Shown here: one piece after another, positions 11,228 through 21,029 of the stretch | How positions within the stretch are numbered: position 1 is the stretch's first letter | Layout of the letters: every line of letters begins with the position of its first letter | Assembly (NCBI GenBank): GCA_036924285.1 | Contig: JAYKYS010000014.1 | Location: forward strand, 4,774,001-4,838,000 | Direction of reading: 5' to 3' | DNA from: Asterella californica | Taxonomy: Eukaryota; Streptophyta; Marchantiopsida; Marchantiales; Aytoniaceae | DNA length: 64,000 nt | Made by a program: the position numbers and the translations under genes | The notes under the pieces: model-generated | What the model saw: the letters and a program-made list of their open reading frames with translations, nothing else | Told to the model about the DNA's origin: nothing | Database searches by the model: none

Positions 11228-11376
11228 TCGGTGGTGAACTCGACGTGAAGGTCTGGGGTGGAGATATTTGTGTGTCAGAACTGGACAGAAGAGATCAGCA
11301 ATCATGAACGAGGATGAAGATGGATTTGGTTGTTCGGGAGGATGCTGTGGACCTGGGATGATGGATATGTAGACGG
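11228..11376 (+). promoter_or_regulatory. Leader and candidate primer binding site of the gag-only element
   Basis: A TGG-starting stretch (TGGTGAACTCGACGTGAAGG at 11,231) begins three bases after the LTR end, the usual place for a tRNA primer site. I could not match it to a particular tRNA 3' end, so it is a positional candidate only. Confidence 0.3.
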
Positions 11377-12990
11377 TTGGGATCATGGGAGGATGGGACA
11401 ATAGGACGAGCCATGACTATGGACGGGATGGACGGATCTGAGGGTATACGAGGGATGCAATTGGATGCAGCAACTACACGATTGTTTCAAGCCTTCACTT
11501 TGTTTATGCGACAAGAGCAAGAGAACCAACAAAAGGAGGCTTTGGAGAAGAAGACGCTTGGAAGAGTGATTGACAAGTTCGATCTATTTGGTGGAAGAGA
11601 CATCTCTGAGTACTTGAGATGTTACAAGATGAAGATGGATTTGGATCGGGTACCGGAGAAGGAGATGATCGAGACGTTCGAACTCGCTGTGGTGCCTGAG
11701 ATAAGGGAGCATGTGAAGGGTCTAACAAAGCGTTTTGGGAGGAATTGGGATACATTGTCACATGCGCTGATGGAGGAATATTTCTTGGGAAACTCAGATC
11801 GAGTAATCAAGAAATCGTTTTTGGAATGGGTGAACCGATCTAGCAAGGATTTACAGCCTACAGAGCTGTTAAAGGAGTTTGAGAGACAATTCTCTCAACT
11901 ACCTCGGGTGGACAAGCTAACCTTGGAGAGTTACAAGACGGAGCTGTTTCTTCAAGCTGCGGATGAACCATGGGAGGAACAGTTGGAGCTACTTCTGGAG
12001 GATGGGGATGAAGAAGAAGGGTTAACAAGAAATTGGAAGGTTGTGCATGAAGTGTTGAGCTTCTTGTCCGGAGACAGACAAGAGACATGGTTACAAGGTT
12101 GACACCTGCAGCGATGTCTATATCAGTTCCGATAGTATCTGAGGTTCAACCTCCAGTTGTGTTTGTAGAGGAGAAGGATCCAACCATCGAGGACCTACAG
12201 CAGAAGATGCAAGATCTGCAAGCTAAGGTTACTAGGTTGGAGGATAAGAGATCGTCGATTGAGATGGAGCTTGTATCCAAACCAGCAAGGGTACATCACT
12301 GCCTGTGGTGTGATGGTACTGACCATCAACGGGACGATTGCATCGACTTTGCAGAGTCTTTGCAACGAAAGGTAATTTCTTGGGAGGATGGAAAGGTTGC
12401 ATTCAGAAGTACGGGTACTCTCTTTCAAGCCAACGTTGGTAAAGGCGAGATGAAGAGATTGGTGGATGATTACTTTGCGGCACATGCAGTTGTAGCTATC
12501 GAAGCTACAAGTTATGGTGCTAGGGTGGAGGAGATTGAGCATGATCTCCATATGGATGATTTGGATGAGCACCTGGATCCAAGCGAGCTCAAGTTGACTA
12601 CTGCATCCACGATGTAGAGCGAGAAGAAGAGACAAGAAGAGACTTCTTCGGAGAAGCAAGCAGGAGAAGATAAAGTTCCACATGAAACTATTCTTCCTAT
12701 ACATGCAATGGAGGACGATCCTTCACAACCGAAGGAGATGGTTGGAGTGCAGACAGTGGACATGGTCGATCTGGTTGCAAACATATAACAACCAGATATA
12801 GATGCAGTGATGGGTGTGAAGTGAGGTTGGGAGGAGCGCATTCAAGATGTCAAGATTAGATTCTTATCACAGGAGGTCTTGGATGCGACTACAAAGGAAG
12901 TCCATGATGCTTACATCGGCTTCATCAAAGACGGACATGTTGAGGACGAAGGAGAATGGACGGATGCTATCGAGGCTACGGGTATAGGAT
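11377..12990 (+). pseudogene. Broken gypsy-type gag of the gag-only element
   Basis: The first frame (11,377-12,102) carries the capsid-like region: FGGRDISEYLRCYKMKMDL, FELAVVPEIREHV and YKTELFLQAADE. These align with the intact gag at the left edge. A one-base shift then moves coding to 12,087-12,617, which holds the coiled coil (IEDLQQKMQDLQAKVTRLE) and the zinc knuckle CLWCDGTDHQRDDC (C-x2-C-x4-H-x4-C, near 12,300). Coding character continues after stops at 12,615, 12,786 and 12,822 (WEERIQDVKIRFLSQEVLD) to about 12,990. The homologue is unbroken at the equivalent point, so the shift is more likely an indel than programmed frameshifting. Confidence 0.8.
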
Positions 12991-13610
12991 GATGAGTAAG
13001 GATGGCTTACAGGGGAGAAGCCATTGCTGAAGGTGATTTGTGTTGAGAATATGATGCTTGGAAGTTTGTAAGGGTTTTCAGAAGAAGGATCAGGGAGGAT
13101 GATGGTTGAGGAGGATATCATTGTACAGCGAGATAATTATGATTGCGTTTGAGGATTTTGGTTGCAGCAGTGTGGTTCTTTTTTTTTCAGGAAACAAAAA
13201 AATAGAGTTGGACACATACAATGACATGTACATGCTTGAGGTTGAGGGTTACTGTCAGGATACGGATGATGATTGACAGGATGGGGGATGTCTACTACGG
13301 CACTTGGGTCACAACCTCGACGGTGAGGTTCTACATGACGGAAGCAAGACAATTCTATGGTATGATGGGTTATTCTTTCTATGTCCTCGCATATTGAAGA
13401 TGTGTAGATTTAGAGGGGGTGATTGGATGGGAGAATCGAGGTGAAGGTCGATGAGCATGGATCTGGGGAGGATCATGACAGGGTAGCAACTTCAAGATGA
13501 CGATCAAGTTGCGGACTTGAGGATGAGGTTGACTGAGATGGGAATGAGGGTGCGTGCCGATCCACTCCTTGGTTAGTATCTCTGGTGCATACCGGAGGTT
13601 GCACAGGTTT
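12991..13610 (+). other. Degenerate internal region of the gag-only element
   Basis: No domain is recognisable. It is purine-rich with a T-run near 13,177-13,190. A short LEDEVD-like trace near 13,515 is reminiscent of the gypsy integrase C-terminus found at 15.2 kb, which suggests the remnants of a deleted pol. Confidence 0.4.
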
Positions 13611-13622
13611 GGAGGGGGTGGA
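13611..13622 (+). promoter_or_regulatory. Polypurine tract before the 3' LTR
   Basis: GGAGGGGGTGGA directly abuts the TGTCGTG start of the 3' LTR. This is the expected plus-strand primer position and supports the LTR border. Confidence 0.75.
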
Positions 13623-14320
13623 TGTCGTGTCGTGGACCGGCTCCTATCTGAAATTCAAACTTCGATGCTTGTCGCTCCAAAGACACTCATGAGAAGACAA
13701 GCTAGGCCCCAGCTTATGAGTTTTTGGCACCACTTCAGATCTTCATTTTTATCGCACTAGTGGATAGAGCTCCTTGTCAGCTTTCCATAGGCACTTCGTT
13801 TGGACGCCTAGTGGAAAAGTTACAAGACTCGAAAGATAGAGAAAACAAGCTAGACCCCAGCTTACGGGCTTTTGGCGCAACTTCAGATCTTCACTTTCAT
13901 CACATAGATGGGTAGAGCTCATTGTCAGCTTTCCATGGGCATCTTGTTTACTTCGTTTGGACATCCAAAGAAGAAGTTATGCGATTCGAAAGAAGGCAAA
14001 ATCAAGCTAGGTATCTAGTTACTTGCTGACTGGGTATTTAGGGCTTCAGGCGTTATATCAAAGACGCAAGGGGCCTACTTTTTATTATTCAGGGGAGAAC
14101 TGTACGTACAGAGACTGTAACAAGGGGGCAGCTTAGGGGTTAGCTTGCGCCTGCAATCTGTCAACGGACGGTTCGGGAGATTTAGGAGTCCAATGCAAGC
14201 GCGCAAGGCGTCGTTGGGTTCAGATCTGTGCAGGCTACGCATTGGTTCAAACGGTTTAGGGACCACAGTGAGGAACCTCGCGTTTTCCTGGACATCCTTC
14301 ACGCAATATCCGACACGACA
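13623..14320 (+). repeat. 3' LTR of the gag-only element (internally deleted)
   Basis: It is 698 bp. It follows the 5' LTR from its start to about 10,010, then jumps to the equivalent of about 11,165 and ends CGACACGACA. About 1.16 kb, including the TATA region, is absent compared with the 5' LTR. Confidence 0.8.
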
Positions 14321-14329
14321 ACGGACAGT

Positions 14330-15187
14330 CCTTTCGAGATGACTTCTAGGAACTCCACGTCCAAATCTCCAAGGTATCTTGTCTTCTGCGCTTTTGACTC
14401 TCTGCGACTCAAGATCGCTCACCACACCCAAACCAACAACCCAACCCACACATGGCATCCTCTTATACGTCGATGAAGACTCTCTGATCGCATAGGCATC
14501 AAGAACGGAGAGCTAGGTTCACTTATCGTGAAGAACAAACCAATCTCAAGTCACAAACAAACGAAAATCTGACGTAAGCGCTTCCCTGCGAGCCAATTTC
14601 ACTCAGAACTCCTAAACCGCCTGATGAAACTTCATATCGTCTTCAATTTCCTGAAGAAATCAACGTTCTGATCCGAATGGATCTAAGGACAGCAAGTTTG
14701 GACTCTAAAACGGCCAGAACGATCCAACTCTTCTTCACATGTCATTGAAGCACTTCAAATCCTCTTCCTATGTCCTAGAGCACACTCCTCGATCCATCTC
14801 TTCACGAACCGTCTTAACCAACGTGTAGCTTGCACAGATCTAAATCCAATGACACCTTGCGTGCATGCATTGGACTTCTCAATTCTCCAAATCGTCCACT
14901 GACAAGTCACAGAAACAAGCTAACCCCTTAAGCAACCCCCTTATGTCAATCACAGTACGTACAAGTTTTCTCAGATGATGAAGAAGCGGACCCTTTGCGT
15001 CCTTAGTATGGAGCTGCAAACACCCAATCAGCAAAAGTAAACTAGGGTCCATCTTGATTTTTCCATCTTTTAAGTCTCGTAACTTCTCCACTAGACGTCC
15101 AAATGAAGTAGACAAAATGTCTCATGAAAAGCTGACAAGGAGCTCTATCCATTGATGCGATGAAAGTGAAGATCTGAAGTTGTGTCC
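14330..15187 (-). repeat. Inverted, truncated LTR of the same gypsy family
   Basis: The reverse complement of this stretch follows 5' LTR positions about 9,633-10,420: shared blocks include CTTCAGATCTTCACTTTCAT, GATGCCTATGCGATCAG and GGTTTGGGTGTGGTGAG. It is more diverged than the 13.6-kb copy. It abuts the 3' LTR head-on and joins the integrase remnant, so it is probably the 3' LTR of a second, older, minus-strand element whose first ~270 LTR bases are missing. Confidence 0.7.
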
Positions 15188-16560
15188 TACTCCTTATCGT
15201 AGTCAACCTCATCTTCAAGTTCTTCTACACAATCCTCATCCTCAAACTGAAACTCTGTCAAGATAACTGCTAGATCGACCTCTTCATTTCTCGTTTTGAA
15301 AATCTTGACACGTTTACCTGCCACTAGTATCTTCAAGCTCGTTCCGTCCAACTCTTGCAAGGCATAAAGTTATGTTGTCATGAACCTCCTTCACATATAC
15401 AGATCAAATCATCGCTTGGAAAACTTTCAGAGTGCACTATGTTGGTTGTCTAGATTGTTGTTGTAGACTAACAGCCAATCACCTTTCTTGATTTCCTTAG
15501 GTCTCAAACGATGTCGCTGATCAAATCTGACCTTGTTCTTCAACCGTGCTTCTCGTAGTCTATCCAAAGCAGCTTGGGTATCCTCAGGTCTTCTCTTAAC
15601 TGCTTAATTCGAATAGCAAGAAGCTCTTCCCTAGTCAGATTGTCTTCTCAAGGTAACACACTCCATGTCACAACATGTTCTTCAATCGGCATGATAGGTT
15701 TATGATATGTGATGAGTTCCACTGACATGTAATCTGTCACCGAGTTGTGCGTCATTCGATCGGTCCATAACGCAAGAGTCGAGGTCTCTCACGCACCTTT
15801 TCATTGCAGACCTTCAACAACACCTTCATAACAGACGGATTACTGTATTCACTCTTGTCATTCTCTTCGGAGTTGTCAATGACAACCTCATCCCACACCT
15901 TGCAAAGAATTCACAAGCCTCATATGCATCTAACTCTCCTCGATCTGCAGTGATCTTTCTCACACATCCATATCGACAAACAATCTCTTCCAAGAGAAAT
16001 CTACATACCTCTTCAGTTGTCTTTGTCTAAAGTGTCCTACCCTCGACTTGATTTGAAAGATCTTCTCGAGCAAGTACCAAGTATCTCATCTGCCACAATC
16101 CAACCGGCATAGTCACCAAGTCTACAACCCACTGGAAGTGGATTGTCAGCGGATAAGTCAGGTGCAATCCGACTCGATGTCAAATGTTTGAATACATCTA
16201 ACATGTCAAACAAAACTCCACAAAAGATACGTCATCATTGTACATATTTTTCCACCAATACCGCTCTTTCATCTTCATAAAAGTGATCCAAATCTCTCGA
16301 TGTCTAGCCCAAAGACTCTCATGCAACTTGTTGATCTTCTTTGTCGTAAATCATCCGTTTGATTCATGAGAATCCAACTCCTCCTCTATTGCTCTTCTCC
16401 ACTGATCAGCATCAAGAGGAGATACTACTTTTGCGTAAGAAGTAAGTTCCACTGGCACGGGCTTGAGGACTACTATCAACATCCGCTTAGTATTATTTCA
16501 AGACTTCAGACACAACGATGAAGGGTCGTAGCCTTCGCCAGGATTCTGTTGTGAGAGAAC
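15188..16560 (-). pseudogene. Ty3/gypsy integrase remnant
   Basis: Minus-strand translation in several frames gives INKLHESLWARHREIW and KERYWWKNMY (zinc-binding N-terminal domain), ITADRGELDAYEACEFF (core around the second catalytic Asp), LREARLKNKVRFDQRH, GDWLLVYNNNLDNQ and ALQELDGTSLKI (C-terminal chromatin-side domain), with EDEVDYDKE as the last residues before the stop at 15,188. Frameshifts and stops are frequent, so it cannot be functional. It is followed directly by the inverted LTR, as expected for the 3' end of a minus-strand gypsy element. Confidence 0.75.
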
Positions 16561-16659
16561 CGACTGCCGAGCTTATCGTCTTAGTGGAGGTGATGTTGGA
16601 AAATCCAATGGAGGAAGGGAGGACTCTCTATGGGCGGGGCTGAAAACACATGATAAGCG

Positions 16660-17080
16660 TGATGATGTGCGTCAAAGATAGAGATGGCGTGGGCTCATGT
16701 GCTCCACAAGGGGAGAATGATTGTGTGTATAGCTAGAGAAGTGAGTACGTGAGGGACGACTCCTCCCACTAGACTGTGAGATGCTAGTGAGGTGTATGAT
16801 AACTCCTCCTCCAAGACCACGACTGCTAGAAACTCCTCCTCTAGATCCAAAACCAAGAGATGGAGTTGGAGTTGGACTGACAGGAGGGATCAGATGAGCT
16901 CCTAGTGAAGAAGTCAAGAGAGACGGACGGAATGTAAGATGGGCCAGCAGAAGAGACAGACATAATGTGATAAAAGTGAACATCGATATCATGAGACTCT
17001 TGAGTGAGTGAGGGAGTAAAAGAGGAGACAGATGTGGGAGAGAGAGTCAAGAAAGACTCATCAAAAATGACAAACTCATC
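16660..17080 (-). pseudogene. Possible Copia linker fragment between integrase and RT (minus strand)
   Basis: The minus strand reads FVIFDESFLTLSPTSVSSF and then a Ser/Pro-rich stretch. This resembles the VFDE-type, Ser/Pro-rich hinge that follows integrase in Copia polyproteins. It lies head to head with the plus-strand RT that starts near 17,075, so the two are rearranged pieces. This is weak evidence, based on composition and one motif. Confidence 0.3.
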
Positions 17081-18350
17081 GACTTACCATAAGGACGCCG
17101 ACCGATAACATGTAAGTGGACTTTTAAATAAAAACTTAATACTGATGGATCTATTGCTCGTTACAAGGTGCAACTCGCGGCTCGTGGATTCACTCAAATC
17201 TACGGGTTGACTATACAGAAAATTTTTTGTCTACAATCCATATACAGTCAATATGACTCATCCGTGCCATCTTGACGTAGTATAATGTACATGTACATCA
17301 AATGGATGTCAAAACTGCATTTCTGAATGGAACATTAATGAGGAAATATACATGTGTGTCCCAGAAGGAGTGAGTGCAGCAAGGCGTATCCAAGTATGCA
17401 GATTGCTTAAGAATCTTATGACTTTAAGCAGTCATCAAGAGAATGGTATTTGATTATTGACAAATTTTTGCTTTCTCTTGGATTTACTAAGTCCGGTGCA
17501 GATGAAAACGTTTATTACTTGCATCAGAAATAGCACTTCGTCATCCTTGCTCTCTACGTGAATGACATTGTGATTACCAATAGCAATGAGACTTTATTAT
17601 CCCTTGCAAAGGAGAAATTGAAACTCATGATTTAAAATGACTTACATTGATCCAGTCCATCATTGCCTGAGCATTAAAATTAATCGTGACCCATCTTCTA
17701 GCAGTAACAAACTTTGTACTTGACACAAAAGCTATTCCAGTTTAGTTTACAAGACTGCAAACTCTCCCAGTTCATGAGTAGTCCTGGACCTAGACACATT
17801 GTCGCTATGAAGCGGATTTTTTGTTACATCAAGAGAACTTGAATTTATAACTTGAGTATACTCAATCATCCCAACCTTACTCTCTGTTTGGTTACTCCGA
17901 TGCTGACTGACGAGGACATGCGGAGACAAGATGTTCTACATCAGGTCATTGTTTCATCTATTCTGGAGGAGCAATTAGCTGGTCCTCTAAGAGATAGAAG
18001 CCAATAGCCCTATCAAGCACAGAGGCAGAATATGTAGCTCTTAGTACGATCTGTTCAAAAATAATCTAGTTACATCAGCTCTTGATTGACATCGGATTGC
18101 ATGACAAGGAGCTCATTGTGACATATTGTGACAACCAAAGCGTGATGACTCTTGTCGACACTAGCAAAGCATATGGACATCAGGTATCATTTCATTAAAG
18201 ACCACGTCGTTGAAAGAATTATAGAAGTTCATTATTGTCTTATTGAGGATCATTATCTGTGATCATGTGATTACAGATATTTTGATAAAGAGTTTACCAG
18301 CTCCAAAACTGGATCATATGCTACCAAAGCTAAGAATGTTTTCTAGCTGA
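17075..18350 (+). pseudogene. Copia reverse transcriptase / RNase H remnant
   Basis: The plus-strand translation, with shifts, includes NTDGSIARYKVQLAARGFTQ, HQMDVKTAFLNGTL, EIYMCVPEGV and LALYVNDIVIT, then FMSSPGPRHIVAMKRI and a decayed RNase H ending near YHFIKDHVVERIIEVHY. The catalytic YVDD box reads YVND here, which removes one metal-binding Asp. Stops are scattered throughout. It is older and more decayed than the element at 25.6-31.0 kb. Confidence 0.8.
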
Positions 18351-18665
18351 TAATGTTTTATCCGAACTGTTACTGAGTGCGAGCGCTAGAATACGTACAA
18401 TATGAACATACATTCAGGAACAGGTTCAAGATATTATATGATGACTTTTCGTAAAGTCACCAAGGACAAGACCCAAAACTATATAATTCAGACCCAAGGT
18501 CAATGTACATTAAACATTAAGTAATTCATTTGCTTGGTTCAGTCTATACTCTCTTTCAATGAGCTCTCTCTCTCACACACTCACATTCTCTTATGCCCTA
18601 ACATACACTTTTACTTTAGCCTATTCGAGCAGTAGTCTATATCCAACACCTATTGCAACACTTCT
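18351..18665. other. No gene seen; probable 3' flank of the Copia remnant
   Basis: The sequence contains a CT-rich stretch (CTCTCTCTCTCACACACTCAC near 18,565). No LTR pair was found for the preceding Copia fragment. Confidence 0.4.
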
Positions 18666-19411
18666 GGTACTCATTCAAGCTGTGATAGAAAATCGAATCG
18701 ATGTAATGTTCCGACTTCGTTAGCAATCAGTACTGGCAACAGACATTGCGTGTGCGCCATGCTATAATCTTGTCCAGAGAGAGACACTATATCCTACGTC
18801 GTCACATGGAAACAGATTACCAAGTACAACCTCAACCATTTCGAGTAGATCTCAACTGCGTGTTACTTGGCAGAATCAAGCAGTACATGACTTCACTGTT
18901 GTTCTTGGACTATGGTATACGTGAGAGCTGCCACAAACTCGTCATCAAGTTCGAGGTGGACCGCACCACCATTTCTATGTTATCAGCGGTCGCAGTGCCA
19001 CTTAGGGTCGGCAAGCAGTCAGATCGCCGGATGTATGTGAAGAAGCGTTGCACTCGTTCTTCTTCACTTGTAGTGTCAAATGTTTGTCACTACAAGTGTT
19101 TAATTTCTTGAAACTTGCAGTGTTCTTGTAGAAAGTGACTTTGTCGATACTATTTTGCAATATGGTGTCGGTACTTTCAAGAAATATGAACAGGATCTGG
19201 AACAGCGCTTGAACAACTACATGGCTGCACAGACGCAATGATGTGGAGTGATACATACGCTTGACTGGACTTCGAACTCCATCTTGCTTACCTCGCTGCC
19301 TTAAAGGAGTACCTACAGTAGCAACTTCGTTTATCGATGCATATTTTGCTCCATGTTTGTTCTTGTCGCTTTAAATTTGGGGAGTGTGCAATGGAAAGAA
19401 GAGAATGGAGC
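18666..19411 (+). repeat. Duplicated segment, copy 1 (partner at 50,306-51,050)
   Basis: It matches 50,306-51,050 nearly end to end in the same orientation, with scattered substitutions and small indels. A possible coding exon lies after a splice-acceptor-like CTTGCAG near 19,120 and reads ...FVDTILQYGVGTFKKYEQDL..., stopping at a TGA near 19,241. Another open frame (18,746-19,111) contains SMLSAVAVPLRVGKQSDRRM, which is also in the partner. I recognise neither, so I treat the whole as a duplicated gene fragment or spacer of unknown function. Confidence 0.6.
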
Positions 19412-19469
19412 AATTTTTGTAGTTTAGTCATAAAGAGTAGTCTAAAGTACATCTGCAAAGTAGTATCGT

Positions 19470-20030
19470 TGGAACATCCTATCCAATTTTCCTTGCAAGA
19501 ATCACCTGTCTAGTTGGGTATATTGATCGCTTCCCGCAAAACTGTGAGGACATCCTCTGCAAAATGGAGTATTGAACAACGGGTATCTTTAAACATTAAT
19601 CCGACTTGGTGCAAGGTCAACGCATGAAACCAAGAAATTTGAGTTCAAGGAGGACATGACAACAAGTTGATTAGGAAGAGTTTGTCATGTCAACAGGAAA
19701 CTGACAGACTGGAAGAGAAAATTTAGCAAGCAAACTCTTCCAGTCTGTGAGTTCCAAGACGACTAAGCTTAGCGAAAGAAAGACTTCAATCTTAACAGCT
19801 GGAGTATATATACCTTTACCTCAGAGGTAACACGTTTAAGTTACCATCTTCAGGATATAGGGCAGCATTTGCCTTTGAAATGTGCATCAGCTTCACCGAG
19901 CAAAAGAAGAGAACCGTCACCAGAAGGTGTTTCATACGATCCCAGTCTCATCTTTGACCGTTGTCCCAACGATCGCAAAACATGGGATCACAAACGTTCA
20001 AATCTCAGGCTCGGAGAAGACAATCGTCAA
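19470..20030 (-). pseudogene. Truncated duplicate of the LRR receptor kinase 5' end
   Basis: It is collinear with 47,208-47,790: exon 1 (signal peptide, VTVLFFCSVKLMHISKANA), all of intron 1 and most of exon 2 (LTVLREAIN...CKENWIGC). Intron 1 is retained, so this is a DNA-level duplication and not a retrocopy. Exon 2 carries a stop where the intact gene has the Trp of LPNWTGD (TGG to TAG). An indel in exon 1 shifts the frame, and everything after exon 2 is missing. It is non-functional. The intron hairpin described at 47,447-47,505 is largely conserved here. Confidence 0.85.
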
Positions 20031-20738
20031 TACTACTTTGACGGTCATAGTCAATTCTGCGTTGTCCACATAAATTGTTGAAATGAATTCCAAGTTTAGA
20101 ATTGAATTAGTTTTTTATTTGTTTGAGCCAACGTTCAACCATTGTCTATTTCGTACCAGTCGTGCTACAATACATTTTGACATTCAGTTTTACCTTTCTT
20201 TGCATCAGACTGCCAGCTACTGAAAGTCTAACTGTAAGTTCTTGCTCTGAGAGTTGTCTCTGGGGCCGCAAGTTTATGTGACCTATGAACTATGGGAGAA
20301 CGTTTTAAGGTTATCTTGATATATTTAATTATATTTTAATTACGTATTTAATTACATATAATGTGTATATACAATTCAGATTTATTAATATAATAAAATT
20401 TATTTCAAAAGCAAATATCTTTATATCAGTATCTAAATAATCATCATAAATTTTATATTGTAGATGGATGCTATGAATACTGGACAAATCTGTGATTAAA
20501 TCTTAAAAATAACGTTTCAAGAACTTCATAATATATAAAAGTATATATAAATCTAAACTTTCTTGTGATTTGAATAGACAAAAGGATAATTGAAACATAA
20601 TAAATGATAACGTTAAGGTCTAAAATAAAGATTATAAAGATCTAAAATTTAATATATTTTCGCAAGTAAAAGTTATAAATTTGAGAAGTCCAAGCCCATG
20701 AGAGTCATCACTATGTTACAAATCCAATTTTACGCATT
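20031..20738. other. AT-rich spacer, no gene seen
   Basis: Runs of TATATTTAATTA-type sequence at 20,310-20,660. No splice-ready coding blocks or repeat borders were recognised. Confidence 0.4.
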
Positions 20739-21029
20739 GCCAAGAAGATAATAATCAACAAAGAGCAGTTAGAAAGTAAAGCAGCACTGGAAAGTTTATG
20801 GACAATTATAATACAAGAAGGCAAAAGTGAAGAGTTTGAATCGCTTGCTGTTTCAACTTGTAAAGATCTAGTTTGGCCAGAAAAGGACAAAACAGATGCC
20901 TACTGAGCCAAGCTTGCAATTCAGTAGTTGGACACGATAAGAAATTGTTTTCTTGGAAGCCAAATGGCAGAAATATCCATTGTGATGGATAAAAACTTTG
21001 AGAAGTGGTGCAAGCAGAGGAACAGTGTG
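20739..21029 (+). pseudogene. Unrecognised exon-like fragment
   Basis: This plus-strand frame has protein-like composition in a very AT-rich setting (KKIIINKEQLESKAALESLW, EEFESLAVSTCKDLVWPEKD, MDKNFEKWCKQRN). It is interrupted by two stops (TGA and TAG, about 20,902 and 20,923) and followed by GTAAGT-like sequence. I do not recognise the family. It may be a decayed exon; chance openness is possible. Confidence 0.25.

Larger units (their letters stand above)
9367..14320 (+). mobile_element. Non-autonomous, gag-only LTR retrotransposon (TR-GAG-like)
   Basis: Two direct repeats (9,367-11,227 and 13,623-14,320) begin TGTCGTGTCG and end CGACACGACA, which are perfect terminal inverted repeats in TG...CA form. 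Between them are only a broken gag (11,377-12,990), about 600 bp of degenerate sequence and a purine tract. No protease, RT or RNase H was seen. Traces just before the tract (LEDEVD near 13,515) resemble the integrase C-terminus at 15.2 kb, so pol was probably lost by deletion. The element interrupts coiled-coil copy A at 9,366. A possible target repeat GACAG lies at 9,362-9,366 and at 14,324-14,328, three bases beyond the LTR end. Confidence 0.8.

Noticed and set aside
12087..12617. Programmed -1 frameshift in gag
   Set aside because: The homologous gag at 1-1783 is one continuous frame and no slippery heptamer with a following structure was evident; an indel is simpler.
18540..18600. CT-rich stretch as a polypurine tract for a minus-strand element
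   Set aside because: No LTR start follows it on the minus strand, and the neighbouring Copia remnant is on the plus strand.
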